Assembly (NCBI GenBank): GCA_964236695.1
Contig: CAXSFU010000002.1
Location: forward strand, 1 to 64,000
Source of the DNA: CAXSEF01 sp964236695
GTDB taxonomy: Bacteria; Pseudomonadota; Alphaproteobacteria; Acetobacterales; Acetobacteraceae
Direction: 5' to 3'
DNA length: 64,000 nt
The position numbers and the translations under genes were made by a program. This document shows, in pieces, positions 8,539-16,399 of this stretch. The notes below the pieces were generated by a model. That model did not search any database. It saw nothing but the letters and a program-made list of their open reading frames with translations, and was not told the origin of the DNA. Within the stretch, counting starts at the first letter, position 1, and the number at the start of each line of letters is the position of its first letter.

Positions 8539-8605
8539 CGGGCGGCGTTCCTGTGTGCTGCGCGGGGCATGGCACGCGGCGGGCGGGCGGGCCAGGGGCG
8601 CGGGG

Positions 8606-9829
8606 TCAGGCCGGGGCGGGCGCGAGGCGTTCGGCGATGCGCAGGGCGAGGCGGCGGGCGACCTCCGGCTTGGGCAGGCGCGGCCACGGCTCGGTGCCGT
8701 CCGGCGTGACCAGCAGGACCTCGTTGTGCTCGCCGCCCATGGTGGCGGTGTGGGCGCCGACGTCGTTGGCCACGATCCAGTCGCAGGCCTTGCGCGCCCG
8801 CTTGGCCAGCGCGTTGGCGGCGAGGTCCTGCGTTTCGGCGGCGAAGCCCACCACGAGGCGCGGGCGCGCGGGTCCGGGGCGGGACAGGGTCGCCAGGATG
8901 TCGGGGTTGGCGACCAGGGACAGCGTGGGCGGGGCGGCGCCGGGGGTCTTCTTCATCTTGTGCGGGGCGATGTCGGCGGCGCGCCAGTCGCCGACGGCGG
9001 CGGCGCACACCGCGATGTCGGCGGGCAGCGCGGCCTCGCAGGCGGCCAGCATCTCGCGTGCGGACTCGACGCGATGCACCGACACGCCCGCGGGATCGGG
9101 CAGGGTCACGGGGCCGCTCACCAGCGTCACGCGCGCGCCCAGGGCGGCGAGGGCTGCGGCGATCGCGAAGCCCTGGCGGCCGCTGCTGCGATTGGAAAGG
9201 AAGCGCACCGGGTCGATCGCCTCGTGGGTCGGGCCAGCGGTCACGAGGGCGTGGCGGCCGGCGAGGCGCCGTGCGTCGGGGGCCTCGGCGGCGGCGAGCT
9301 GCGCGAGGATGGCGTCCAGGATCGCAGGGGGTTCGGCGAGGCGGCCGGGGCCGACCTCGTGGCAGGCCATCACGCCCACGTCGGGGCCGACCACGGCGAT
9401 CCCGCGCGACGCGAGCGTGGCCAGGTTCGCCACCGTGGCCGGGTGGGTCCACATCCGCACGTTCATTGCCGGCGCCACCAGGACCGGGGTGTCCGTCGCC
9501 AGGAGGAGGGTCGTCGCGAGGTCGGAGGCCAGGCCGGCGGCCATGCGGGCGAGGATGTCGGCGGAGGCGGGCGCCACCACCACGAGGTCGGCGGAGCGGG
9601 ACAGCTCGATGTGACCCATCTCGCTCTCCTCTGTGAGCGACCACAGGTCGGTGTGCACCCTCTCGCCGCTCAGGGCCTGGAGGCTGAGGGCGGTCACGAA
9701 GCGGGCGCCGCCGTCGGTCAGGACGCAGGTCACGGCGATCCCGGCCTTGGCGAGCAGGCGGACCAATTCCAGCGACTTGTAGGCGGCGATGCCGCCGGAG
9801 ACGATCAGCAGGACGCGGGGGCGGGTCAT
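8606..9829 (-). CDS. coaBC: Bifunctional phosphopantothenoylcysteine decarboxylase / phosphopantothenate-cysteine ligase
   Basis: A 407-residue protein catalysing two steps of coenzyme A synthesis: joining cysteine to 4'-phosphopantothenate (CoaB) and decarboxylating the product (CoaC, FMN enzyme). ATG 9829 begins MTRPRVLLIVSGGIAAYKS, the standard CoaC start. Residues 1-185 form the flavoprotein part (VAPASADILARMAAG, PAMNVRMW, GPDVG). Residues 190-405 form CoaB (LVTAGPTHEAIDPVRFLSNRSSG, AAVGDWR, KMKK, VGFAAET, NDVG). The usual neighbour ubiB between ubiE and coaBC is missing; a repeat lies in that junction. Confidence 0.95.
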   Translation of the reverse strand: MTRPRVLLIVSGGIAAYKSLELVRLLAKAGIAVTCVLTDGGARFVTALSLQALSGERVHTDLWSLTEESEMGHIELSRSADLVVVAPASADILARMAAGLASDLATTLLLATDTPVLVAPAMNVRMWTHPATVANLATLASRGIAVVGPDVGVMACHEVGPGRLAEPPAILDAILAQLAAAEAPDARRLAGRHALVTAGPTHEAIDPVRFLSNRSSGRQGFAIAAALAALGARVTLVSGPVTLPDPAGVSVHRVESAREMLAACEAALPADIAVCAAAVGDWRAADIAPHKMKKTPGAAPPTLSLVANPDILATLSRPGPARPRLVVGFAAETQDLAANALAKRARKACDWIVANDVGAHTATMGGEHNEVLLVTPDGTEPWPRLPKPEVARRLALRIAERLAPAPA

Positions 9830-9834
9830 GGGCG

Positions 9835-9967
9835 GAAGGAAGCAAGGCCGGGCTCTGCCCGGACCCGCCAAAGGGCCGAGCCCTTTGGAAACCCTTTACT
9901 TGAGGAGGGGATTCTCAAGGCTCGCCTTGAGCGGGGTCCAGGGGCAGAGCCCCTGGCCTTGCCTGCT
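9835..9967. repeat. Family A repeat, full copy between ubiE and coaBC
   Basis: Full copy. The left outer stem is the variant CCGGG/CCCGG with flank ACCCGCC; the inner left stem is AAAGGGC/GCCCTTT, the inner right CAAGGC/GCCTTG, the right outer CCAGGGGC/GCCCCTGG. It fills the whole spacer between the coaBC start and the ubiE stop. Confidence 0.88.
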
Positions 9968-10792
9968 TCACAGCCGCCACCCCGAGTGGATCGCCGCGAT
10001 GCCGCCCGACAGGTTGCGGACCTCGACGCGGGCGAGGCCGGCGGCGCGCATCATGTCGGCCAGGGTGTCCTGGTCGGGGAAGGTGCGGATGCTTTCGGCG
10101 AGGTAGCGGTAGCTGTCGGCGTCGCCGGCGACGAGCCGGCCGAGGCGGGGGAGGACGCCGAAGGACCAGGCGTCGTAGACCGGGGCGAGGACGGCGACCT
10201 GCACGCGGGAGAACTCCAGGCACAGGAAGCGGCCGCCCGGTCGGAGCACGCGCCGGGCCTCGCGGAGTACGGCGTCCTTGTCGGTGCAGTTGCGCAGGCC
10301 GAAGGCCATGGAGACGACGTCGACGCTGCACGACTGCAGGGGCAGCATCTCCGCGTCGGCGACGAGGAAGCGCAGGCCGTCGAGGGCGCGGGCGTCGGCG
10401 CGGTCGCGGCCGATGGCGAGCATGGCGGCGTTGATGTCGGACAGGATGGCGGGGCCGCCGCCGCGGGCGCGCCAGGCGAAGGCGATGTCGCCGGTGCCGC
10501 CGGCGAGGTCGAGCAGGGTGTGGCGCGGGGTGGGGCGCAGAGCCGTGGCGAAGGCGGACTTCCAGACGCGGTGCACGCCGAGCGACATCAGGTCGTTCAT
10601 CACGTCGTAGCGGCTGGCGACGCTGTCGAACACGGCGCGCACCATCGGCTTCTTCGCGTCGCGGGGCACGCTGCGGTAGCCGAAGTCGGCGGTGTCGGCG
10701 ACGGGAGCGGGGGCGGCGCCGCCCGGCGGGGGGACGGCGGCGGGTGGGCGCGCGGGGGGGTGCGGGACGGGGCCGCCAGCCGGGGGGTTCAT
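9968..10792 (-). CDS. ubiE: Ubiquinone/menaquinone biosynthesis C-methyltransferase
   Basis: A 274-residue SAM-dependent methyltransferase that C-methylates the quinone ring in ubiquinone synthesis. Motif I is LLDLAGGTGDIAF; UbiE signatures are FDSVASRYDVMNDLMSLG and MAFGLRNC near the active site, and the C-terminal SGGIAAIHSGWR ends the protein as in other UbiE. The first 40 residues are a Pro/Ala-rich extension (MNPPAGGPVPHPPARPPAAV) before the conserved FGYRSVP; the true start could lie later. It diverges from mutM with only 30 bp between the start codons, so the promoters must overlap. Confidence 0.93.
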   Translation of the reverse strand: MNPPAGGPVPHPPARPPAAVPPPGGAAPAPVADTADFGYRSVPRDAKKPMVRAVFDSVASRYDVMNDLMSLGVHRVWKSAFATALRPTPRHTLLDLAGGTGDIAFAWRARGGGPAILSDINAAMLAIGRDRADARALDGLRFLVADAEMLPLQSCSVDVVSMAFGLRNCTDKDAVLREARRVLRPGGRFLCLEFSRVQVAVLAPVYDAWSFGVLPRLGRLVAGDADSYRYLAESIRTFPDQDTLADMMRAAGLARVEVRNLSGGIAAIHSGWRL

Positions 10793-10822
10793 CACTGGGC
10801 GAATATAGCGTAGCGGCAGGCG

Positions 10823-11662
10823 ATGCCGGAACTCCCAGAAGTCGAGACAGTGATGCGCGGGCTGCGCGCCCGGCTGGAGGGCAGGGTGATCGCGCGCGCC
10901 AGCCTGCACCGGCCGGACCTGCGCTGGGCGGTGCCGCCGGGGCTGGCGTCGCGGCTGTGCGGGGCGCGGGTGCAGGGGTTCCGTCGGCGGGGCAAGTACA
11001 TCCTGATGCGGCTGGACGGCGGCGACAGCGTGCTGGTGCACCTGGGCATGTCCGGGCGGATGAGCGTGGACCGCAGCGCGCCGGACGCGCCCGGGCGGCA
11101 CGAGCACCTGGTGATCGAGACGGACGACGGGTGGCGGGTGGGGTTCGTCGACCCGCGGCGGTTCGGCTCGCTCGACCTGGTGCGCACGGCGGAGGAGGAC
11201 GCGCACCGGCTGCTGGCGGCGCTGGGGCCGGAGCCGCTGGACCCGGGGTTCGACGCGGGGGTGCTGTCCGAACGGCTGCGCGGGCGGCGGACCAGCGTCA
11301 AGGCGGCGCTGCTCGACCAGCGGGTGGTGGCGGGGCTCGGCAACATCTACGTGTGCGAGGCGCTGTTCCGGGCGCGGGTGTCGCCGACGCGGCTGGCGAT
11401 GACGGTCCCGGGAGCGCGGGCGGGGCGGCTGGTCGTGGCGATCCGCGCGGTGCTGGAGGAGTCGATCGCGGCGGGCGGGTCCTCGCTGCGCGACTACGTG
11501 CAGCCCGACGGCGAGCTGGGCTGGTTCCAGAACGCGTGGAAGGTGTACGGGCGGGAGGGCGAGCCGTGCGGCCGCTGCCCGGGGCCGCCGGAGTGCGACG
11601 GGGTGCGGCGGGTGGTGCAGTCCGCGCGCTCGACGTTCTTCTGCCCGCGGCTGCAGACGTGA
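10823..11662 (+). CDS. mutM: Formamidopyrimidine-DNA glycosylase (Fpg/MutM)
   Basis: A 279-residue DNA repair glycosylase/AP lyase that removes 8-oxoguanine and formamidopyrimidines. The catalytic N-terminal Pro-Glu is present in MPELPEVETVMRGL; later landmarks are RRRGKYILMRL, HLGMSGRM, LLDQRVVAGLGNIYVCEAL (helix-two-turn-helix) and a C-terminal zinc finger with Cys pairs in CGRCPGPPEC and the end FFCPRLQT. Only two Cys are seen in the first part (C-x2-C) and one Cys in the second (FFCP), with a further Cys in PPEC, so zinc coordination may use that variant. It is divergent from ubiE. Confidence 0.95.
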   Translation: MPELPEVETVMRGLRARLEGRVIARASLHRPDLRWAVPPGLASRLCGARVQGFRRRGKYILMRLDGGDSVLVHLGMSGRMSVDRSAPDAPGRHEHLVIETDDGWRVGFVDPRRFGSLDLVRTAEEDAHRLLAALGPEPLDPGFDAGVLSERLRGRRTSVKAALLDQRVVAGLGNIYVCEALFRARVSPTRLAMTVPGARAGRLVVAIRAVLEESIAAGGSSLRDYVQPDGELGWFQNAWKVYGREGEPCGRCPGPPECDGVRRVVQSARSTFFCPRLQT

Positions 11663-11706
11663 CTGCCGCGCAGCCCGGCCCGCAGCCCGCCCAGGAGTCG
11701 TCCAGG

Positions 11707-12534
11707 ATGCAGCACCTGCCCCTGCCTGCCGCGTTCGTCCTGCGGGTCCTGGCCGTAACCTGCGTGCTGTTGCCGATGGCGGGGGCGCCGGCCGTGGCGC
11801 AGGCGGGGCGCTGCGACGCGGTGTTCGCCGAGGGGCGGCCGCCGGTGCTGCTCAACCAGCGGCTTGCTGTGCGGGCCCACGCGCTGTGCTTCGGGGCGTA
11901 TGCCGTTCTGGCGTCCGGGGTGTCGCGCGGCCCGGTGTGGTCGGCCGAGCACCTGACGGCCGCGGGCGTGGAGGCGGCGCGCGGGCTGCAGCGGGTCGAC
12001 GCGTTTCACGCGGAGGAGGCGCTGCCGGAGGCGGACCGCGCCGACCCGGAGGACTACGTCCGCTCCGGCTTCGACCGCGGCCACATGTCGCCGTCGGGCG
12101 ACATGCCGGACGAGGAATCCCAGCACGCCAGCTTCAGCATGGCCAACATGGTGCCGCAGGCGCCGAAGCTGAACCGCGGCCCGTGGGGCCGGATCGAGGC
12201 GGCGGTGCGCCGGCTCGCGGAGGCGCAGGACGGGGTGTACGTGGTAAGCGGGCCGGTGTTTCGCGGGGCGCACCTGCGCTCGCTGCCGGAGGGCGAGCTG
12301 GTGCCCTCGGCGGTGTTCAAGGCGGTGCTGGAGCCGGGCGTGGGGGCGGCGGCCTACGTGTGCGCCAACCGCGACCCGACGCGCTGCCGCGTGGTCTCGA
12401 TCGCGCAGCTGTCCGCGCGCATCGGGCTCGACCCGTTCCCCTCGCTGTCCGACGCTGCCAGGATGACCGCCATCGCCCTGCCGAAGCCGGGGCGCGGCCG
12501 GCACGCGCGCGGCCTGCCGAGGAGCACGCCATGA
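11707..12534 (+). CDS. Secreted DNA/RNA non-specific endonuclease
   Basis: A 275-residue protein from ATG 11707, chosen because a signal peptide follows (LRVLAVTCVLLPMAGAPAVAQA). The nuclease motif FDRGHMSPSGDM (about residue 125) contains the catalytic His of the beta-beta-alpha-metal NUC family, followed by the metal-binding Asn region FSMANMVPQAPKLNRGPWGRIE. It should degrade DNA and RNA outside the cytoplasm for nutrient recovery or defence. Its stop overlaps the start of the next small gene (ATGA), so the two are coupled. Confidence 0.9.
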   Translation: MQHLPLPAAFVLRVLAVTCVLLPMAGAPAVAQAGRCDAVFAEGRPPVLLNQRLAVRAHALCFGAYAVLASGVSRGPVWSAEHLTAAGVEAARGLQRVDAFHAEEALPEADRADPEDYVRSGFDRGHMSPSGDMPDEESQHASFSMANMVPQAPKLNRGPWGRIEAAVRRLAEAQDGVYVVSGPVFRGAHLRSLPEGELVPSAVFKAVLEPGVGAAAYVCANRDPTRCRVVSIAQLSARIGLDPFPSLSDAARMTAIALPKPGRGRHARGLPRSTP

Positions 12535-12791
12535 CCGCCTTCGTGCCGTTCGCCGACGACACCGCCTCCGCCACCGCCTGCGGGCTGACGGCGGAGAACG
12601 GGCGCGACCGGATTGCGCTCTACGGGGAGGGGGAGATCACCCGCGACCAGGCGGGGCTCGCGCAGGCGAAGGCGCTGCTCGCGCTGCTGGGCGACGTGGT
12701 CGCGGCGCTGTCGGGGGACGCCGCGCTGCCGCAGCGAGTGCCGGTGGCCAAGGCCAAGGGCACGAAGGCGGTGCGCAACCCGTTCGGGTGA
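12531..12791 (+). CDS. Small hypothetical protein coupled to the nuclease
   Basis: An 86-residue protein whose ATG overlaps the nuclease stop codon in an ATGA junction. It has no signal peptide; the sequence is acidic in the first half (ENGRDRIALYGEGEITRDQ) with an Ala/Leu-rich helix (AKALLALLGDVVAAL) and a basic tail (KAKGTKAVRNPFG). I do not recognise it. Since it stays in the cytoplasm while the nuclease is exported, an inhibitor role is possible, but the sequence gives no direct support. Confidence 0.6.
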   Translation: MTAFVPFADDTASATACGLTAENGRDRIALYGEGEITRDQAGLAQAKALLALLGDVVAALSGDAALPQRVPVAKAKGTKAVRNPFG

Positions 12792-12810
12792 GGCGGGGTC
12801 TGGCCGGGCG

Positions 12811-12941
12811 AGGAAGACCAGGGGCTCTGCCCCTGGACCCCGCCAAAGGCAAGCCTTTGGAATCCAATTCTTAAGTAAAGCCGGTCCAGGGGCGGCTCGC
12901 CCCTGGCGGGTCTGGGCAGAGCCCAGCCTTGCTTGCCTTCC
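12811..12941. repeat. Family A repeat, full copy between convergent genes
   Basis: Reference full copy. The left outer stem is CCAGGGGC/GCCCCTGG with flank ACCCCGCC, the inner stem CAAAGGC/GCCTTTG, the centre CTTAAG, the right inner stem CCAGGGGCG/CGCCCCTGG, and the right outer stem CTGGGC/GCCCAG preceded by GCGGGT. It separates converging transcripts and could end both. Confidence 0.9.
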
Positions 12942-14183
12942 TCAGCCCGCCCGCAGCCTGAGCAGGAACGCGCCGACCTTTTCCTTCAGCGCGGCGGCCG
13001 CCGCGCCCAGCTCGGTGGAGGCGGACAGCACCGCGCCGGCGGCGGTGCCGACCTGGCCGGCGCTGGCGGAGAGCACCTCGACGCTGCGCGAGGCGGCGCC
13101 GGTGCCGGAGGCGACCTGCTGGGTCCTGTGGGCGATCTCCGCGGTGACGGCGGCCTGGACCTGCACCGACTCGGCGGTGATCTCGGCCATGTCGGCGATG
13201 CGGCCGATGCCGGCGCCGATCTCGGCGAGGGCGGCGACGGCGGCGGCGGTGGCGTCCTGGATGGAGGCGATGCGCAGGCCGATCTGGCCGGTGGCGGCCG
13301 CCGTCTGCACCGCGAGCGACTTCACCTCGTTGGCCACCACCGCGAAGCCCTTGCCGGCCTCGCCGGCGCGTGCGGCCTCGATGGTGGCGTTGAGCGCCAG
13401 CAGGTTGGTCTGCTGCGCGATGCCGGTGATCAGGCCGACGATGGCGCCGACCTCGCGGGCGCGCTCGTCGAGGTTGCGCACGATGGCGCCGGTGCGCTGC
13501 GCCGTGGCGGTGGCCTCGCGCGTGGCGGCGAGCGACTGGCCCATGCGCGTGCTGACGTCGTGGACGGAGGCGGCGAGCTGCTCGGCGGCGGCGGACACGG
13601 AGGCCACGTTGTCGCTGGCGGCGCTGGAGGCCTGGGATGCGCCGGCGCAGTGGTGCGCGGCGCCGCCGGCGGTGCCGCGCATCTGCGCCGCGGTGTCCTG
13701 CAGCGTGGCGGCCATGCGGGCGAGGCGGGTGGCGGCGCCGCCGACGTCGTCGTCGAACGCCTGCGCCAGGCGGTCCTGCGCGGTGACGTCGGACCACACG
13801 GCCATGGCGCCGGCGTACTGGCCGCGGCCGTCGCGCACGGCGACGACATGCAGGTCGAGCACCTGCCCGCCCGAGGCGTGGCGCAGGCGCAGCGGCAGCG
13901 CGTCGGGGTCGGACAGGCGGCCGGCCAGCGTCGGGAACAGCGAGGGAAGGCTGCGCTCCTCGATCGGGGCGGCTCCGGGGGCGTCGGCCAGCATGCGGCG
14001 GGCGGCGGCGTTGGCGTAGGTGACGCGGAAGCCGGCGGCGGCATCGGCCCAGGCCACGGCGGAGGGCTGGTTGTCGACCATCACCATGGCCGAGGCGTAC
14101 CAGTCCTTGTAGCGGTCGGCGCGCTCCGCCTGCTGCAGGAGGGCGCTGCGCGGGACCAGCGGGAGGCGACGCAGCAGGGACAT
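12942..14183 (-). CDS. Soluble PAS-containing methyl-accepting chemotaxis protein
   Basis: A 413-residue chemoreceptor without membrane segments. ATG 14183 gives MSLLRRLPLVP. Residues about 25-145 form a PAS sensor (YASAMVMVDNQPSAVAWADAAAG through GAMAVWSDVTAQD). The rest is a signalling coiled coil of Ala-rich heptads with the conserved hairpin tip LITGIAQQTNLLALNATIEA followed by GKGFAVVANEVKSLA, which contacts CheA/CheW. A cytoplasmic receptor like this would sense redox, a bound cofactor or metabolism. No che genes are nearby, so it feeds a pathway encoded elsewhere. The PAS ligand cannot be predicted. Confidence 0.9.
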   Translation of the reverse strand: MSLLRRLPLVPRSALLQQAERADRYKDWYASAMVMVDNQPSAVAWADAAAGFRVTYANAAARRMLADAPGAAPIEERSLPSLFPTLAGRLSDPDALPLRLRHASGGQVLDLHVVAVRDGRGQYAGAMAVWSDVTAQDRLAQAFDDDVGGAATRLARMAATLQDTAAQMRGTAGGAAHHCAGASQASSAASDNVASVSAAAEQLAASVHDVSTRMGQSLAATREATATAQRTGAIVRNLDERAREVGAIVGLITGIAQQTNLLALNATIEAARAGEAGKGFAVVANEVKSLAVQTAAATGQIGLRIASIQDATAAAVAALAEIGAGIGRIADMAEITAESVQVQAAVTAEIAHRTQQVASGTGAASRSVEVLSASAGQVGTAAGAVLSASTELGAAAAALKEKVGAFLLRLRAG

Positions 14184-14404
14184 GTCTCGCTCCGGGCGTC
14201 GGGCGCGGGAGGCCCGGGGCGACGCCGCGAGGCTGCGGCATCGACCGGGCGCGCGACCGGTGGCCTGGATCATGCGCCGGGACGGGTGAACGCGCGGTGA
14301 AGGCACCCGACAGAGGCGCCCGGTGGCGGCGTAAGGCGGGGGTGTGCCCGGCGGGCGTCCACGTGGCCCGGCGCGACGCGGGACGCCCCGCGGGGGCAGG
14401 GCGG

Positions 14405-15298
14405 TCAGGCGGTCACGACCTGCACCGGGCCGAGGGCGTCGGACACGGAGACCGGGGTGCGCCCCGCCGGGTCGCCGTCGGCCTGGGCGGGGCTGGCGTC
14501 CGCGCCGTCGCCGCCGAGGATCTCCACGCGGTTCGCGCGCACCAGGCGCAGGCCCGGGGCGCGCGGCAGCAGGTTCAGCGGCAGCGCGGCCCCGTACAGC
14601 AGGGCGGAGAGCGGGCCCGCGCGGTCGAACAGCGCCACGGTGAAGCCGGGCTCGCCGGGCCGCGCCATCGGCGCCAGGGTGTAGCGGCCGCCGTACAGCC
14701 GGCCCTTGGAGACGATCACGCCGGCCGCGGTGACGTCGAGGCCGTCGAGGCGGACCCGCAGCGGCGCGAACTCGTAGCGCCCCACCTCGCGCAGGGTCTG
14801 CGCCACGTAGGCGGCCCGGCCCACCGCGCGCTTGAGCGGCAGCGACAGGCGGTGCACCACCTGGGCGTCCAGGCCGACGCCGAGCATCTGCACGAACACG
14901 CGCGCGCCGTCCGGGCTGCGGGCGAGGCCGGGCCAGAGCGTGCGGGTGCGGCCGAAGGCCAGGGCGGAGGCCACGTCGCGCGGCGCGAACGGCAGGTCCA
15001 GCTCCCAGGCCAGGACATTGGCGGTGCCGAGCGGGATGATGCCGAGTCGCGCAGCACTGCCGGCCAGGCCGCCGACGACCTCGGCGATGGTGCCGTCGCC
15101 GCCGGCGGCGACGACCAGGGGGACGCCGGCGGCGGCGGCCTCGCCGGCCAGCGCCGCCGCGTGGCCGGCGTGGCGGGTCTCGGCGAGGTCGGTGCGGATG
15201 CCGTTGGCGGACAGCACGTCGAGGACGCGCCACAGCAGGTGCGTGCGCCGACGTCCTGCCGTGGGATTGAAGATCACCAGCATCGTCCGTCCAGCCAT
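14405..15298 (-). CDS. Diacylglycerol kinase family lipid kinase
   Basis: A 297-residue protein from ATG 15298 (MAGRTMLVIFNPTAGRRR). The nucleotide-binding motif AAGGDGTIAEVVGGL and the substrate loop GIIPLGTANVLAWEL are those of DagK-catalytic-domain kinases (DgkB, YegS, sphingosine kinase relatives). It probably phosphorylates a membrane lipid with ATP, possibly diacylglycerol or a sphingolipid-like molecule. It is divergent from the LpxH-like gene, with a 137-bp spacer. The lipid substrate is not certain. Confidence 0.85.
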   Translation of the reverse strand: MAGRTMLVIFNPTAGRRRTHLLWRVLDVLSANGIRTDLAETRHAGHAAALAGEAAAAGVPLVVAAGGDGTIAEVVGGLAGSAARLGIIPLGTANVLAWELDLPFAPRDVASALAFGRTRTLWPGLARSPDGARVFVQMLGVGLDAQVVHRLSLPLKRAVGRAAYVAQTLREVGRYEFAPLRVRLDGLDVTAAGVIVSKGRLYGGRYTLAPMARPGEPGFTVALFDRAGPLSALLYGAALPLNLLPRAPGLRLVRANRVEILGGDGADASPAQADGDPAGRTPVSVSDALGPVQVVTA

Positions 15299-15435
15299 GG
15301 CACGGGGGCCGCGACCGCACCGTGACAGGCCCGTGTCAGGACCGTGACGGGATGCGCGTCCCGGTTGCAGAAGCGCCGGGTACCTATCACGCAAGCTTCA
15401 CGGCGCGGCGCGGCGGGCGAGACTATGCCCGTGAC

Positions 15436-16398
15436 ATGAACGCGATGTCAGACGAGCGTCTCGCCTTTCGCGCCGTGTTCATCTCGGACGCGCACCTGGG
15501 CACGCGGGGCGCGCGGGCGGAGGCGCTCGCGCAGTTCCTGCGCTCGGTGAGCACGCAGCACCTGTTCCTGGTCGGCGACATGATCGACGGCTGGCGGTTG
15601 CGCCGGTCGTGGTACTGGGACGCCGCGCACGACGAGGTGCTGCGGCTGATCCTCAAGCACGCGCGCTCCGGCGCGAGCGTGACCTACGTGCCGGGCAACC
15701 ACGACGAGATGCTGCGACGCTGGCTCGGGCTGGAGGTCGCGGGCATCCGGCTGGCGCGGGAGAGCGAGCACACCACGGCGGCGGGGCTGCGCCTGCTGGT
15801 GATGCACTGCGACGAGTTCGACTCGGTGGTGCGCTACGCGCCGTTCCTGGCGCTGCTGGGCGACTGGGCGTACACGCAGGCGCTGATCGCGAACCGGCAC
15901 TTCAACAGCGTGCGGCGGCGGCTGGGGTATCCGTACTGGTCGCTGTCGCAGTGGCTGAAGCGGCAGGTCAAGGGGGCGGTCAAGGCGATCGACCGCTTCG
16001 AGGGGGCGCTGGCCGGAGAGGCACGGCGGCGGGGGTTCGATGGCGTGGTGTGCGGCCACATCCACCACGCGGAGATGCGCGAGGTGGACGGCATCCTCTA
16101 CCTCAACGACGGCGACTGGGTGGAAAGCTGCACCGCGCTGGTCGAGCATCCGGACGGGCGGCTGGAGCTGGTGGACTGGTCGCTGCGTCAGGGCGGGCCG
16201 GCGGCGGTCGCGGGGACGGCGTCCGGCCTGGACGGCGGCGCGGGGGGCGACCCGGGCGAGGGCTGGCTGCGTGGGATGGCGGGCGGCGCGGCGGGGACGG
16301 GCGGGGCCGGCATGGCGGAGCTGGCCGGCGCTGGTTTGGCGCGGGGCGAGGGGACCGCGGTCGCCGGCGCGGCGCACGGGGACGGCGGGGGTGGCTGA
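15436..16398 (+). CDS. UDP-2,3-diacylglucosamine diphosphatase-like metallophosphoesterase
   Basis: A 320-residue protein from ATG 15436 (ATG 15445 is an alternative). Calcineurin-like metal-binding motifs are SDAHLG, VGDMIDGW, PGNHDE and CGHIHH, the pattern of LpxH-type enzymes that split UDP-2,3-diacylglucosamine during lipid A synthesis; relatives of this subgroup usually sit beside a glycosyltransferase, as here. The catalytic domain ends near residue 255. The last 65 residues are Gly/Ala-rich without visible structure and may be read-through of GC-rich DNA. It ends 1 bp before the following ATG, suggesting an operon. Confidence 0.8.
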   Translation: MNAMSDERLAFRAVFISDAHLGTRGARAEALAQFLRSVSTQHLFLVGDMIDGWRLRRSWYWDAAHDEVLRLILKHARSGASVTYVPGNHDEMLRRWLGLEVAGIRLARESEHTTAAGLRLLVMHCDEFDSVVRYAPFLALLGDWAYTQALIANRHFNSVRRRLGYPYWSLSQWLKRQVKGAVKAIDRFEGALAGEARRRGFDGVVCGHIHHAEMREVDGILYLNDGDWVESCTALVEHPDGRLELVDWSLRQGGPAAVAGTASGLDGGAGGDPGEGWLRGMAGGAAGTGGAGMAELAGAGLARGEGTAVAGAAHGDGGGG

Positions 16399-16399
16399 G

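Noticed and set aside
12811..12941. Family A copies as CRISPR or tandem repeats
   Set aside because: Copies are dispersed one per spacer, palindromic and variable, with no regularly spaced unique spacers and no cas genes.
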